The translations under genes were made by a program, and so were the position numbers. Under the pieces are notes generated by a model. It worked only from the letters and a program-made list of their open reading frames with translations. It ran no database searches and was not told the DNA's origin. A DNA stretch of 15,361 nucleotides from CAZOHN01 sp964579325 (lineage in GTDB: Bacteria; Pseudomonadota; Alphaproteobacteria; Rhodobacterales; Rhodobacteraceae), in assembly GCA_964579325.1 (NCBI GenBank), contig CAZOHN010000071.1:1-15361 (forward strand), read 5' to 3'. Positions 6,308 to 12,969 of the stretch are shown here, piece after piece. How positions within the stretch are numbered: the stretch's first letter is position 1; each line of letters opens with the position of its first letter.

Positions 6308-7573
6308 ATGCGACTTGGGGCGATGCGGCGCGTCGTGGCGGCAATGGTCTGCGCCGGGGGCGCGTCGCTGGCCGCCGCCCTCGCCACTCCGGGGGCGGCG
6401 GAGACGGGTCCGGCCAGCGTGGGATCGGCGGAGGGCGCGGCGATGGCGAGCGGTGAGGCAGGGTTCCCCGGCTGGGTTTCGGGGTTCCGCGCGCGGGCTC
6501 TGGCGGGGGGCATCCCCGAGGCCGTGCTCGACGCGGCCCTGCCGGGCCTGCGCTACCTGCCCGACGTGGTCGAGCGCGACCGCAATCAGGCCGAGTTCAC
6601 CCGGACGATCTGGGATTACCTCGAGATCGCGGTCTCGGAGGAGCGGGTGGCGAACGGTCGCCGCGCGGTGGCGGCCCATGCGGCGGTCCTTGACGAGGTG
6701 GAGCGGCGACACGGGGTGGACAAGGAGATCGTCGCGGCGATCTGGGGGCTCGAGAGCGCCTACGGGGCGTTCCGGGGCTCGACCTCGACGCTCTCGGCGC
6801 TGGCGACGCTGGCCCATGACGGGCGGCGGGCGGCGTTCTTCGAGCGCGAGCTGATGGCGGCGCTGGAGATCCTCGCGGCGGGCGACGTGCGCCCGGAGCG
6901 GATGGAGGGCAGCTGGGCGGGCGCGATGGGGCATACCCAGTTCATGCCGACCTCGTATCTCGCGCTGGCGGTGGACCACGACGGCGACGGGCGCCGCGAT
7001 GTCTGGGGCGACGATCCCGCCGACGCGCTGGCATCGGCGGCGGCCTACCTCAGGCACTGGGGCTGGACGGCAGGGCAGCCCTGGGGCGTGGAGGTGACGG
7101 TACCTTCGGGCTTCGACTACGGGCTTACCGGGGAGCGGGTGAAGCAGAGCGCGGCGGACTGGGCGGCGCTGGGAGTGCGGGCGGTCGACGGGAGCGTCGT
7201 CCCCGACCACGGGCCGGCCTCGGTGCTGATGCCGGCGGGCCACGAGGGCGCTGCCTTCATGATCTTCGGCAACTTCGCGGTGATCGAGCGCTACAACCCC
7301 GCCGATGCCTACGTGATCGCGGTCGGGCATCTGGCCGACCGGCTGAAGGGCGGGCCGCCGATTGCGGGCGGCTGGCCGCGGCAGGACCGGGCGCTCACCG
7401 GCGACGAGCGGCGGGAGTTGCAGGAGCGGCTGACGGCGGCGGGGCATGACACGCAGGGCGTGGATGGCCGGATCGGGCCCAACACCATCGCCGCGATCCG
7501 GGCGTTCCAGCGCTCGCGGGGCGCGGTGCCGGACGGCTATGCGAGCCCCCGGTTGCTGGAACAGCTCAGGTGA
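6308..7573 (+). CDS. MltB-family lytic murein transglycosylase with C-terminal peptidoglycan-binding domain
   Basis: The enzyme would cleave the MurNAc-GlcNAc bond of peptidoglycan, forming 1,6-anhydro ends, in the periplasm. From the chosen ATG (AGGCGG nine bases upstream) it has 421 residues: a signal peptide (~1-31, cleavage near AA-ET), a transglycosylase domain (~52-350) with catalytic Glu149 in WGLESAYG, the family signature SWAGAMGHTQFMP (202-214) and an acidic DHDGDGRRD loop (223-231) like the calcium-binding loop of Slt35/MltB. A peptidoglycan-binding domain (~362-421) carries GVDGRIGPNTIAAIRAFQ. Cys14 does not sit in a lipobox, so it is probably soluble. An upstream GTG at 6224 would overlap the rnr stop and bury the signal peptide. 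Its nearest relative here is the protein at 14131-15312. Confidence 0.9.
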   Translation: MRLGAMRRVVAAMVCAGGASLAAALATPGAAETGPASVGSAEGAAMASGEAGFPGWVSGFRARALAGGIPEAVLDAALPGLRYLPDVVERDRNQAEFTRTIWDYLEIAVSEERVANGRRAVAAHAAVLDEVERRHGVDKEIVAAIWGLESAYGAFRGSTSTLSALATLAHDGRRAAFFERELMAALEILAAGDVRPERMEGSWAGAMGHTQFMPTSYLALAVDHDGDGRRDVWGDDPADALASAAAYLRHWGWTAGQPWGVEVTVPSGFDYGLTGERVKQSAADWAALGVRAVDGSVVPDHGPASVLMPAGHEGAAFMIFGNFAVIERYNPADAYVIAVGHLADRLKGGPPIAGGWPRQDRALTGDERRELQERLTAAGHDTQGVDGRIGPNTIAAIRAFQRSRGAVPDGYASPRLLEQLR

Positions 7574-7587
7574 GGTGAGACAGCGGA

Positions 7588-7609
7588 GGCCCCGCGCGGG
7601 CGCGGGGCC
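7588..7609. terminator. Hairpin after the first transglycosylase
   Basis: Perfect 9-bp arms GGCCCCGCG and CGCGGGGCC surround a four-base loop, 14 bp after the stop codon. It lies between convergent genes and could end transcription from both sides. There is no U-tract. Confidence 0.5.
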
Positions 7610-7623
7610 ACGCCGTTGCGTTG

Positions 7624-7645
7624 GCGCCGCCCCGAGGGGCGGCGC
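7624..7645. terminator. Second hairpin in the convergent gap
   Basis: Perfect 10-bp arms GCGCCGCCCC and GGGGCGGCGC surround GA. It is followed directly by the third copy of the dispersed element. It may act as a bidirectional terminator with the preceding stem. Confidence 0.45.
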
Positions 7646-7658
7646 GGGCCTCCGGCGG

Positions 7659-7680
7659 GGATATTTGGGGTCGGAAGAAG
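7659..7680 (+). repeat. Dispersed intergenic element, copy 3
   Basis: GGATATTTGG then GGTCGGAAGAAG matches the elements at 3685 and 3747. As at 3685, it follows GC hairpins downstream of a gene and is followed by GCGGGC. Confidence 0.7.
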
Positions 7681-7695
7681 CGGGCAGGCCGGGAT

Positions 7696-7740
7696 ATTCG
7701 GGCGTGGAGCATTCGGGCGTGGGGCATTCGGGCGTGGGGC
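7696..7740 (+). repeat. 15-bp tandem repeat, three copies
   Basis: Units ATTCGGGCGTGGAGC, ATTCGGGCGTGGGGC and ATTCGGGCGTGGGGC start at 7696, 7711 and 7726. The array ends three bases before the stop of the third deformylase gene. It is too short and has no spacers, so it is not a CRISPR. Confidence 0.85.
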
Positions 7741-7743
7741 GCG

Positions 7744-8241
7744 TCAGCCCCGGGGCGCGCGGGTGGCCTTGCGCAGGAGCATGTCGCGCTTCACGCGGGA
7801 GAGGCGGTCGAAGTACATGCGGCCCGCGAGGTGGTCGATCTGGTGCTGGACCGAGGTCGCCCAGAGGTCGCGGAATTCGCGGTCTTCGGTCTCGCCCTCG
7901 GCATTGAGGAAGCGGACCGTCACGCGTGCCGGGCGGTCGAGGCGGGCCGAGACGCCGGGGAGGTTGGGGCTGGCTTCCTCCCAGGAGAAGGTCTCGGCCG
8001 AGGCAGCGACGATCTCGGGGTTGGCGAGCAGGATAGCCTGGCCGCGTTCGGGGGAGCAGTCGACCACCGCGAGGCGCAGCATCACGCCGATCTGCGGCGC
8101 TGCAAGGCCGTAGCCGGGCATCGCGTCCATCGTCCCGACCATGTCGGCCCAGATCGCGCGGACCTCCGGCGTGACCGCCGCGACCGGCGCGGCGGGAGTG
8201 CGCAGGCGCGGGTCGGGCCAGCGGAGCAGCGGGCGGATCAT
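7744..8241 (-). CDS. Peptide deformylase-like protein with substituted active site
   Basis: This 165-residue protein has the deformylase fold signatures but not all catalytic residues. Motif 1 is present (GYGLAAPQ, 43-50). Motif 2, normally EGCLS with the metal-binding Cys, reads EEASPNLPG, so Cys is replaced by Ser91. Motif 3, normally HExxH, reads HQIDH (133-137), so the catalytic Glu is Gln134 while both His ligands remain. Deformylase activity is therefore unlikely (inference). The reading frame is intact and the C-terminus (LSRVKRDMLLRK) resembles the 8828-9349 paralogue, which argues for retention under selection over decay. It is third in the deformylase operon, 70 bp after the second gene. 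Its start MIRPLLRWPDPRL fits the family N-terminus. Confidence 0.88.
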   Translation of the reverse strand: MIRPLLRWPDPRLRTPAAPVAAVTPEVRAIWADMVGTMDAMPGYGLAAPQIGVMLRLAVVDCSPERGQAILLANPEIVAASAETFSWEEASPNLPGVSARLDRPARVTVRFLNAEGETEDREFRDLWATSVQHQIDHLAGRMYFDRLSRVKRDMLLRKATRAPRG

Positions 8242-8311
8242 CCGGCGATGGCCTCAGCCGGGACTTTCGCGGGTGCCGCGCGGCGCGGGCGGGTGCCGTG
8301 CGGGGCCGGAG

Positions 8312-8821
8312 TCATGCGCGCTGGCGCAGCGCGTCGAGCGCCGGGGCGAGGGCGGCGCGGGCTTCCTCGCCGATGCGGTCGAGGATCAGCAGGCCGTCGA
8401 GGTGGTCGAGCTCGTGCTGGGCGCAGCGGGCCTCGCCACCGGTGAGGCGGCGGGCCATGATCTCGCCCTCTGGCGTGGTCCAGCGCATCGTGATCTCGGC
8501 GGGGCGGACGACCTCGGCGGGCGCGCCGGGGATCGACAGGCAGCCTTCCTCGATCGCCAGCGTCGCCTCGGAGGCGCCGAGCACGACCGGATCGATCATC
8601 ACCACCGGGTCGGGCGCGCCGTCCTTCCAGCCGACATCCATCACGAAGATCCGCCGCAGCACGCCCACCTGCGGCGCTGCGAGACCGCGGCCGGGGGCGG
8701 CGTACATCGTCTCGAGCATGTCGGCGGCGAGCGCGCGAACCTCGGCCGTGACCTCGCCCACCGCCTCGCAGGGCTGGTTCAGGCGCGGGTCGGGCCAGTG
8801 GAGGATGGGCAGGAGGCTCAT
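8312..8821 (-). CDS. def: Peptide deformylase, second paralogue
   Basis: Peptide deformylase removes the formyl group from the N-terminal Met of nascent proteins using a bound ferrous or similar ion. This 169-residue copy has all three motifs: GRGLAAPQ (44-51), EEGCLSIPG with Cys94, and QHELDH with His136, Glu137 and His140. It should be catalytically competent. It differs from the first copy in its C-terminus, which is acidic/alanine-rich (GEEARAALAPALDALRQRA) and lacks the basic helix LTPLKRQ. The ATG lies six bases after the stop of the upstream copy, so the two are co-transcribed and probably translationally coupled. Confidence 0.92.
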   Translation of the reverse strand: MSLLPILHWPDPRLNQPCEAVGEVTAEVRALAADMLETMYAAPGRGLAAPQVGVLRRIFVMDVGWKDGAPDPVVMIDPVVLGASEATLAIEEGCLSIPGAPAEVVRPAEITMRWTTPEGEIMARRLTGGEARCAQHELDHLDGLLILDRIGEEARAALAPALDALRQRA

Positions 8822-8827
8822 CGTGCG

Positions 8828-9349
8828 TCAGGCCCGGGCCTTCTCGCGCTTCAGCTTCTGCATCTTGCGGGTGATGAGCTGGCGCTTGAGCGGGGTGAGG
8901 TAGTCGATGAAGAGCTTGCCGTCGAGGTGGTCGATCTCGTGCTGGACGCAGGTGGCCCAGAGGCCGTCGAAGTGTTCCTCGGCGGGCTTGCCGTCAAGAC
9001 CGGTCCAGCGCACGCGGACCTGCGACGGTCGCTCGACGTCGGCATACTGGTCGGGGATCGAGAGGCAGCCTTCCTCGTAGGTGCTGCGGTCCTCCGAGGA
9101 CCAGACGACCTCGGGGTTGATCAGGACAAGCGGACGGGGGGCCTCGGTTTCCTTCCGGGCGCAGTCCATGACGAGCAGGCGCGCCAGCACGCCCACCTGC
9201 GGCGCGGCAAGCCCGATGCCCGGCGCGTCGTACATCGTCTCGAGCATGTCGTCGGCGAGGCGGCGCATGTCGGGCGTGATGTCGACCACGGTTCTCGCCG
9301 GCGTCTTCAGGCGCGGGTCGGGGTGCAGGATGATCGGTCGCAGGCTCAT
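8828..9349 (-). CDS. def: Peptide deformylase, canonical copy
   Basis: This 173-residue deformylase matches the usual housekeeping form: N-terminus MSLRPIILHPDPRL, motif 1 GIGLAAPQ (44-51), motif 2 EEGCLSIPD with Cys95, and motif 3 QHEIDH with His137, Glu138 and His141. A basic C-terminal tail (KMQKLKREKARA) may help ribosome association, as reported for the C-terminal helix of E. coli deformylase. An ATG two codons upstream (9355) is also possible. A much longer upstream frame overlaps the aminotransferase and is a shadow. It is the first gene of a three-deformylase operon, divergent from the PLP-enzyme gene. Its candidate promoter ends only about 9 bp before the start codon, so the leader would be very short or absent. 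Confidence 0.94.
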   Translation of the reverse strand: MSLRPIILHPDPRLKTPARTVVDITPDMRRLADDMLETMYDAPGIGLAAPQVGVLARLLVMDCARKETEAPRPLVLINPEVVWSSEDRSTYEEGCLSIPDQYADVERPSQVRVRWTGLDGKPAEEHFDGLWATCVQHEIDHLDGKLFIDYLTPLKRQLITRKMQKLKREKARA

Positions 9350-9357
9350 GGGCATCC

Positions 9358-9386
9358 GCTTTAGGGCAAGGCCGGAGGTCACGCAA
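9358..9386 (-). promoter_or_regulatory. Candidate promoter for the deformylase operon
   Basis: On the minus strand, TTGCGT (9386-9381), a 17-bp spacer and TAAAGC (9363-9358). Transcription would begin near 9351, almost at the start codon at 9349, suggesting a leaderless or nearly leaderless mRNA. Confidence 0.35.
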
Positions 9387-9397
9387 CGGGGCCTTGC
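9366..9397. promoter_or_regulatory. Inverted repeat between divergent promoters, possible operator
   Basis: Perfect 8-bp arms GCAAGGCC (9366-9373) and GGCCTTGC (9390-9397) are 16 bp apart. The right arm overlaps the -35 of the PLP-enzyme promoter and the left arm sits in the spacer of the def promoter. A repressor bound here could control both, but the match could be chance. Confidence 0.3.
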
Positions 9398-9421
9398 ATC
9401 CGGCGGGGGCGCGGGTAGCCT
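9394..9421 (+). promoter_or_regulatory. Candidate promoter for the PLP enzyme / L,D-transpeptidase operon
   Basis: TTGCAT (9394-9399), a 16-bp spacer and TAGCCT (9416-9421) lie 24 bp before the ATG at 9446, whose ribosome-binding site is GGAGAG. Confidence 0.4.
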
Positions 9422-9445
9422 CGCGCGGCGAAAAGGAGAGTTTCC

Positions 9446-10618
9446 ATGACCTTCGACGCACGCATCGACCGGCGGGGCACCCATTGCGTGAAATGGGACA
9501 TGATGGAGCCCACCTACGGCGTCTCGCCCGAGAACGGGATCGCGATGTGGGTGGCGGACATGGAGTTCCGGCCGCCCGATTGCGTGCAGGACGCGCTGAA
9601 GGCGATGCTCGACCACGGGGTCTACGGCTACTTCGGCGATGACCGGGCCTATACCGATGCAATCCGCTGGTGGATGCAGGCACGGCACGGCTGGGCGGTG
9701 GAGCGGGACTGGATCTTCACCACCCATGGACTGGTGAACGGCACCGGGCTTTGCGTCGATACCTGGACGAGGCCTGGCGACGGCGTGGTGCTGATGACGC
9801 CGGTCTACCACGCCTTCGCGCGGGTGATCCGCGCGGGGGGGCGGCAGGTGGTGGAGTGCCCGCTGGCCCTGCGCAATGGCCGCTACGAGATGGATTTCGA
9901 CGCCTGGGACGCGAAGATGACGGGACGCGAGCGGATGCTGATCCTGTGTTCGCCGCACAATCCCGGGGGCCGCGTCTGGACGGCGGAGGAGTTGCGCGGG
10001 GTGGCCGATTTCTGCATCCGCCACGACCTGATCCTCGTCTCGGACGAGATCCACCATGACCTTCTGTTCCCCGGCCAGCGCCATGTGCCGATGCCGCTCG
10101 CGGCGCCCGGCATCGCCGAGCGGCTGGTGATGATGACGGCGACGACCAAGACCTTCAATATCGCCGGCGCCCATATCGGCAACGTCATCATCCCCGATCC
10201 GGGCCTGCGGGCGGACTTTGCGGGGCGGATGGCGGCGCTGGGGATCTCGCCCAATTCCTTCGGGCTGCACATGGCGACGGCGGCCTACTCGCCGGCCGGT
10301 GCGGCCTGGGTGGACGCGCTGATGGCCTATCTCGAGGGCAACCGGCGGCTTTTCGACGAGGCGGTGAACGCGGTGCCGGGGCTGCGGTCGATGCCGCTCG
10401 AGGCGACCTATCTCGCCTGGGTGGACTTCGCCGGAACCGGGATGGCCGTGGAGGAGTTCACCGCCCGGGTCGAGAAGGGGGCGAGGATCGCGGTGAACCA
10501 CGGGCCGACCTTCGGGACCGGGGGCGAGAGCTTCCTGCGCTTCAACATCGCGGCGCCGCGGGTAGTGGTGGAGGAGGCCGCGGGCCGCCTCGCCGCCGCC
10601 TTCGCCGACCTTCAGTGA
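9446..10618 (+). CDS. MalY/PatB-type PLP-dependent C-S lyase or aminotransferase
   Basis: This 390-residue fold-type I PLP enzyme resembles MalY/PatB cystathionine beta-lyases, which split cystathionine or cysteine conjugates to a thiol, pyruvate and ammonia. Visible features are MWVADMEF near the N-terminus (34-41), Tyr121 in TPVYHAF, CSPHNPGGRVW with Asn172, SDEIHHDL with Asp200 (pyridine-nitrogen contact), the Schiff-base lysine Lys235 in TATTKTFNIAGAHIG, and Arg365 in FLRFNIA for the substrate carboxylate. The ribosome-binding site is a clear AAAAGGAGAG. The stop codon overlaps the GTG of the L,D-transpeptidase gene. Sequence alone does not separate C-S lyase from aminotransferase; methionine synthesis is the likeliest role. 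It is cytosolic, with no signal peptide. Confidence 0.87.
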   Translation: MTFDARIDRRGTHCVKWDMMEPTYGVSPENGIAMWVADMEFRPPDCVQDALKAMLDHGVYGYFGDDRAYTDAIRWWMQARHGWAVERDWIFTTHGLVNGTGLCVDTWTRPGDGVVLMTPVYHAFARVIRAGGRQVVECPLALRNGRYEMDFDAWDAKMTGRERMLILCSPHNPGGRVWTAEELRGVADFCIRHDLILVSDEIHHDLLFPGQRHVPMPLAAPGIAERLVMMTATTKTFNIAGAHIGNVIIPDPGLRADFAGRMAALGISPNSFGLHMATAAYSPAGAAWVDALMAYLEGNRRLFDEAVNAVPGLRSMPLEATYLAWVDFAGTGMAVEEFTARVEKGARIAVNHGPTFGTGGESFLRFNIAAPRVVVEEAAGRLAAAFADLQ

Positions 10619-11142
10619 GGCGGCGCGCGGTGCTGGGCGCCTGGGGGATCGCCGCGGCTGCCACGGTTGCCGTCTGGCCCTGGCTCTTCGGGACCGCGCC
10701 GCGCGAGGTGCCCCCCTTGGCCGGGCCGATCGACCGGATCCTGGTGGAGAAGGCCGAGCGGCGGATGACGCTGTTTCGCGAGGGGACGGCACTGCGGGTC
10801 TATCCGGTGTCGCTGGGGTTCGCGCCCGAGGGCGACAAGGAGCGGCAGGGCGACGGGCGGACACCCGAGGGGGTATTCCGCATCGACCGCAAGAACCCGC
10901 AGAGCCGGTTCCACCTGTCGCTCGGCCTCGACTATCCGCAGCCCGAGGACCTCGTGCGGGCGCGGGCGGGCGGTTACGACCCCGGCGGCGATATCTTCAT
11001 CCACGGCCAGCCGCGGGGGGTGCCGGGTGGCTTCCGCATTCCGCGCGACTGGACGGCGGGCTGCATCGCCGTGCCGAACGCGGTGATGGACGAGATATGG
11101 CACCACGTTTCGGTGGGGGCGGTGGTAGAGGTGCGGCCGTAA
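10615..11142 (+). CDS. L,D-transpeptidase (YkuD family)
   Basis: YkuD-family enzymes form 3-3 cross-links between diaminopimelate residues of peptidoglycan, or attach proteins to it, in the periplasm. The 175-residue protein has an N-terminal export region (RRRAVLGAWGIAAAATVAV, about 2-20; the twin arginines followed by hydrophobics suggest Tat export or a membrane anchor). The YkuD domain spans ~38-174 with IHGQPRG (His130) and DWTAGCIAVPN (nucleophile Cys150). The common SxGCIR is here TAGCIA, as I recall from related Rhodobacteraceae enzymes. The GTG start at 10615 overlaps the preceding TGA as GTGA, and no clear ribosome-binding site is seen, so translation is probably coupled. A functional link to the PLP enzyme is not obvious. 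Confidence 0.88.
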   Translation: MRRRAVLGAWGIAAAATVAVWPWLFGTAPREVPPLAGPIDRILVEKAERRMTLFREGTALRVYPVSLGFAPEGDKERQGDGRTPEGVFRIDRKNPQSRFHLSLGLDYPQPEDLVRARAGGYDPGGDIFIHGQPRGVPGGFRIPRDWTAGCIAVPNAVMDEIWHHVSVGAVVEVRP

Positions 11143-11178
11143 GCCGGGATCAGGCGCCCGTCTCACTCAGGCACCGCC

Positions 11179-11526
11179 TCAGGCGGGCGGCAGGTAGCCC
11201 ACGGGCGTCTCGTCGTCGCGGTAGTAGTCGAGCGCGGGACGGTCGGCGGCGGTGGTGCGGCGCTTGAACTCGTAGCGGATCTCGCCGTCTTCCTCGGCCG
11301 AGGCCAGGATCAGGCAATGCGCGAGGTGGGTGGCACCATCGTAGAGGTCGACCGCACCGCGCAGGCGAGGTGCGCCCGCATCGACGGCAAAGCCGTTTTC
11401 CCAGGCATTGAGGACCGGCACGACCTCACCGCCCACGACAAGGCGCAGGCGGTTGCGCTTGCGGCCCGCGCCAGGCATGGCGCGCCGCAGCCCGTCGCGG
11501 ATCTCCTTCGGCAGAAATTCGATCAT
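11179..11526 (-). CDS. Conserved hypothetical protein, 115 residues
   Basis: I do not recognise a named function; the sequence resembles short uncharacterised proteins of Rhodobacteraceae. The ATG at 11526 is preceded by GGGGGA with good spacing; a TTG 20 codons upstream is less likely. The N-terminus MIEFLPKEIRDGLRRA looks helical, followed by a basic stretch (GRKRNRLRL, about 21-29) and a beta-rich part (VVGGEVVPVLNAWENGF, LRGAVDLYDGATHLAHCLI). It ends EIRYEFKRRTTAADRPALDYY with a short proline tail. The RxR...DxxxxG pattern of PilZ c-di-GMP receptors is only loosely approached, so PilZ is a possibility and no more. There is no signal peptide or membrane segment. It converges with the L,D-transpeptidase gene across 36 bp. 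Confidence 0.72.
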   Translation of the reverse strand: MIEFLPKEIRDGLRRAMPGAGRKRNRLRLVVGGEVVPVLNAWENGFAVDAGAPRLRGAVDLYDGATHLAHCLILASAEEDGEIRYEFKRRTTAADRPALDYYRDDETPVGYLPPA

Positions 11527-11549
11527 CGCTATGTCCCCCGACAGATGGA

Positions 11550-11577
11550 CAATTATCGCTCGGAACGATTCAGGCAA
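11550..11577 (-). promoter_or_regulatory. Candidate promoter for the 115-residue hypothetical gene
   Basis: On the minus strand, TTGCCT (11577-11572), a 16-bp spacer and TAATTG (11555-11550), 24 bp before the ATG at 11526. The spacing and form match the other candidate promoters here. Confidence 0.4.
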
Positions 11578-11644
11578 GGTAAACAAATGGCTGGGCAGGG
11601 GAATTTGGTCAGGTCGTGGGCGCTGCTCGCGTATTGGTAGAACC

Positions 11645-11664
11645 GGCGCGCGCTGGCGCGCGCT
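11645..11664. repeat. 10-bp direct duplication between cobL and the hypothetical gene
   Basis: GGCGCGCGCT occurs twice in tandem, and the pair can also fold as GCGCGCGC/GCGCGCGC around TG. It lies 20 bp past the cobL stop and could serve as a weak terminator stem. Confidence 0.4.
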
Positions 11665-11683
11665 GTTGCAACGTCAGGGTGAA

Positions 11684-12883
11684 TCAGCGCTTGACCAGGC
11701 TGAACTGGGTGACGGGCGCGCCGGCCTGCCAGCGGTCGGCCCCGGGGGCGTGGGACAGGGTCGCGACGCCGATTCGCACGCAGTCGCCGCCGTGTCGGGC
11801 GTGGAGCGCGAGGATCAGCGCTTCGTCGTCGGGGGTGAGGCCGTTCGCGACAAGCCGGCCAAGGGGCCGCAGCGCGGCCCAGGCCGCCTCGAACATCGCC
11901 ACGCTCAGGCCGCCGCCAAGGCAGATCGCGTCGGGCGCGGCGAGGCCGGCGAAGGCGGCGGGTGCTTCGCCCTCGACCACCTCCAGCTTGGGTGTGCCCA
12001 GGGCGAGTGCGTTGGCGGCGGCCATCATCCGGCGGTCGGCGCGCGGTTCGATGGCGATGGCGCGGGCATAGCGGGCGGCGCGCATCCACTCGATCGCGAC
12101 CGAGCCCGAGCCGGCACCCACGTCCCACAGAAGCGCGCCGCGCATCGGCATCAGCTTGGCCAGCGTCGCGGCGCGGACCTCGCGGCGGGTCACGGTGCCG
12201 TCGTGCTGGAAGAGCGCATCGTCGAGGCCGGGAACGCGGGGCTGGAGCGCGGCCCCGGGGGCGGCCAGGCATTCGATGGCGAGCGTATTGAAGGCGGGAA
12301 CCTCGGCCTGCCAGCCTTCGGCGGTGCCCTCGATCCGGGTCTCCTCCGGCCCGCCCATCGCGGCAAGCACGGTCATCCGGCTGCGGCCGAAGCCGCGTTC
12401 GGTGAGGAAGCGCGCGATGCGGGCGGGGGTGTCGGCGCCGGTTGCGAGGATCAGCAGCCGCTGGTCGGGCTGGATGAAGGCGATCATCTGCTCGACTGGA
12501 CGCCCGTGCACGGTGAGCGTCTCGGTATCCGCCAGCGACCAGCCCATCCGCGCGGCGGCGAGCTGGAACGCGGAAACCTGCGGGTGGTAGATGATTTCGG
12601 ACGGCGGCAAGGCCCGCCCGATCCGCGCGCCCACCGAGTACCAGAGCGGATCACCCGCGACGAGCGCGACGACGCGGCGCCCGCGGAGGCGGTCGAGGAG
12701 CGCCAGGAGGTCGGCGAAGTCGTCGGGCCAGGCCAGCCTCTCCCCCCGGACCGAGGGGCCGAGGTCGGGGTGGCGGGTGCCGCCGAGAATTACCTCGGCC
12801 GCCTCGAGCACCGCGCGTGCAGGCGGGTGAAGCCCCGCAGTCCCGTCCTCGCCCATGCCGACGATGTGAAGCCAGGCCGCCAT
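11684..12883 (-). CDS. cobL: Precorrin-6Y C5,15-methyltransferase (decarboxylating), CbiE-CbiT fusion
   Basis: CobL methylates precorrin-6Y at C-5 and C-15 using SAM and decarboxylates the C-12 acetate side chain, giving precorrin-8X in the aerobic cobalamin pathway. The 399 residues contain both halves: CbiE (~1-205), with MAAWLHIVGMGEDG and ALVAGDPLWYSVG (73-85), and CbiT (~215-399), with the SAM-binding motif DVGAGSGSVAIEW (254-266) and the acidic turn AIAIEPRADR. The ATG has GGGAGG six bases upstream; a GTG six codons earlier is less likely. No other cobalamin gene is visible in the window. It is divergent from the DUF2585 gene. Confidence 0.94.
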   Translation of the reverse strand: MAAWLHIVGMGEDGTAGLHPPARAVLEAAEVILGGTRHPDLGPSVRGERLAWPDDFADLLALLDRLRGRRVVALVAGDPLWYSVGARIGRALPPSEIIYHPQVSAFQLAAARMGWSLADTETLTVHGRPVEQMIAFIQPDQRLLILATGADTPARIARFLTERGFGRSRMTVLAAMGGPEETRIEGTAEGWQAEVPAFNTLAIECLAAPGAALQPRVPGLDDALFQHDGTVTRREVRAATLAKLMPMRGALLWDVGAGSGSVAIEWMRAARYARAIAIEPRADRRMMAAANALALGTPKLEVVEGEAPAAFAGLAAPDAICLGGGLSVAMFEAAWAALRPLGRLVANGLTPDDEALILALHARHGGDCVRIGVATLSHAPGADRWQAGAPVTQFSLVKR

Positions 12884-12910
12884 CCGATGCCTCCCTGCCA
12901 CGCCTGCCCG

Positions 12911-12939
12911 GCTATAGGACGGCGACGCATGGCGGGCAA
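12911..12939 (-). promoter_or_regulatory. Candidate promoter for cobL
   Basis: On the minus strand, TTGCCC (12939-12934), a 17-bp spacer and TATAGC (12916-12911), 28 bp before the cobL ATG. There is no room or obvious structure for a cobalamin riboswitch in the 86-bp gap. Confidence 0.45.
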
Positions 12940-12969
12940 CGTCCGGCGGCTCGACAGCCGCTCCGGACC

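Noticed and set aside
3813..6344. Long minus-strand open frame opposite rnr
   Set aside because: It is a shadow of rnr in GC-rich DNA; RNase R motifs on the plus strand are complete.
7696..7740. Possible CRISPR array
   Set aside because: The three 15-bp units are directly adjacent with no spacers, and no cas gene is present.
9350..10864. Long N-terminal extension of the canonical deformylase
   Set aside because: It overlaps the well-supported PLP-enzyme gene on the other strand, and its Arg/His/Pro-rich reading is typical of an antisense shadow.
12884..12969. Cobalamin riboswitch upstream of cobL
   Set aside because: The gap is too short, and neither the B12-box nor the expected stems are visible.
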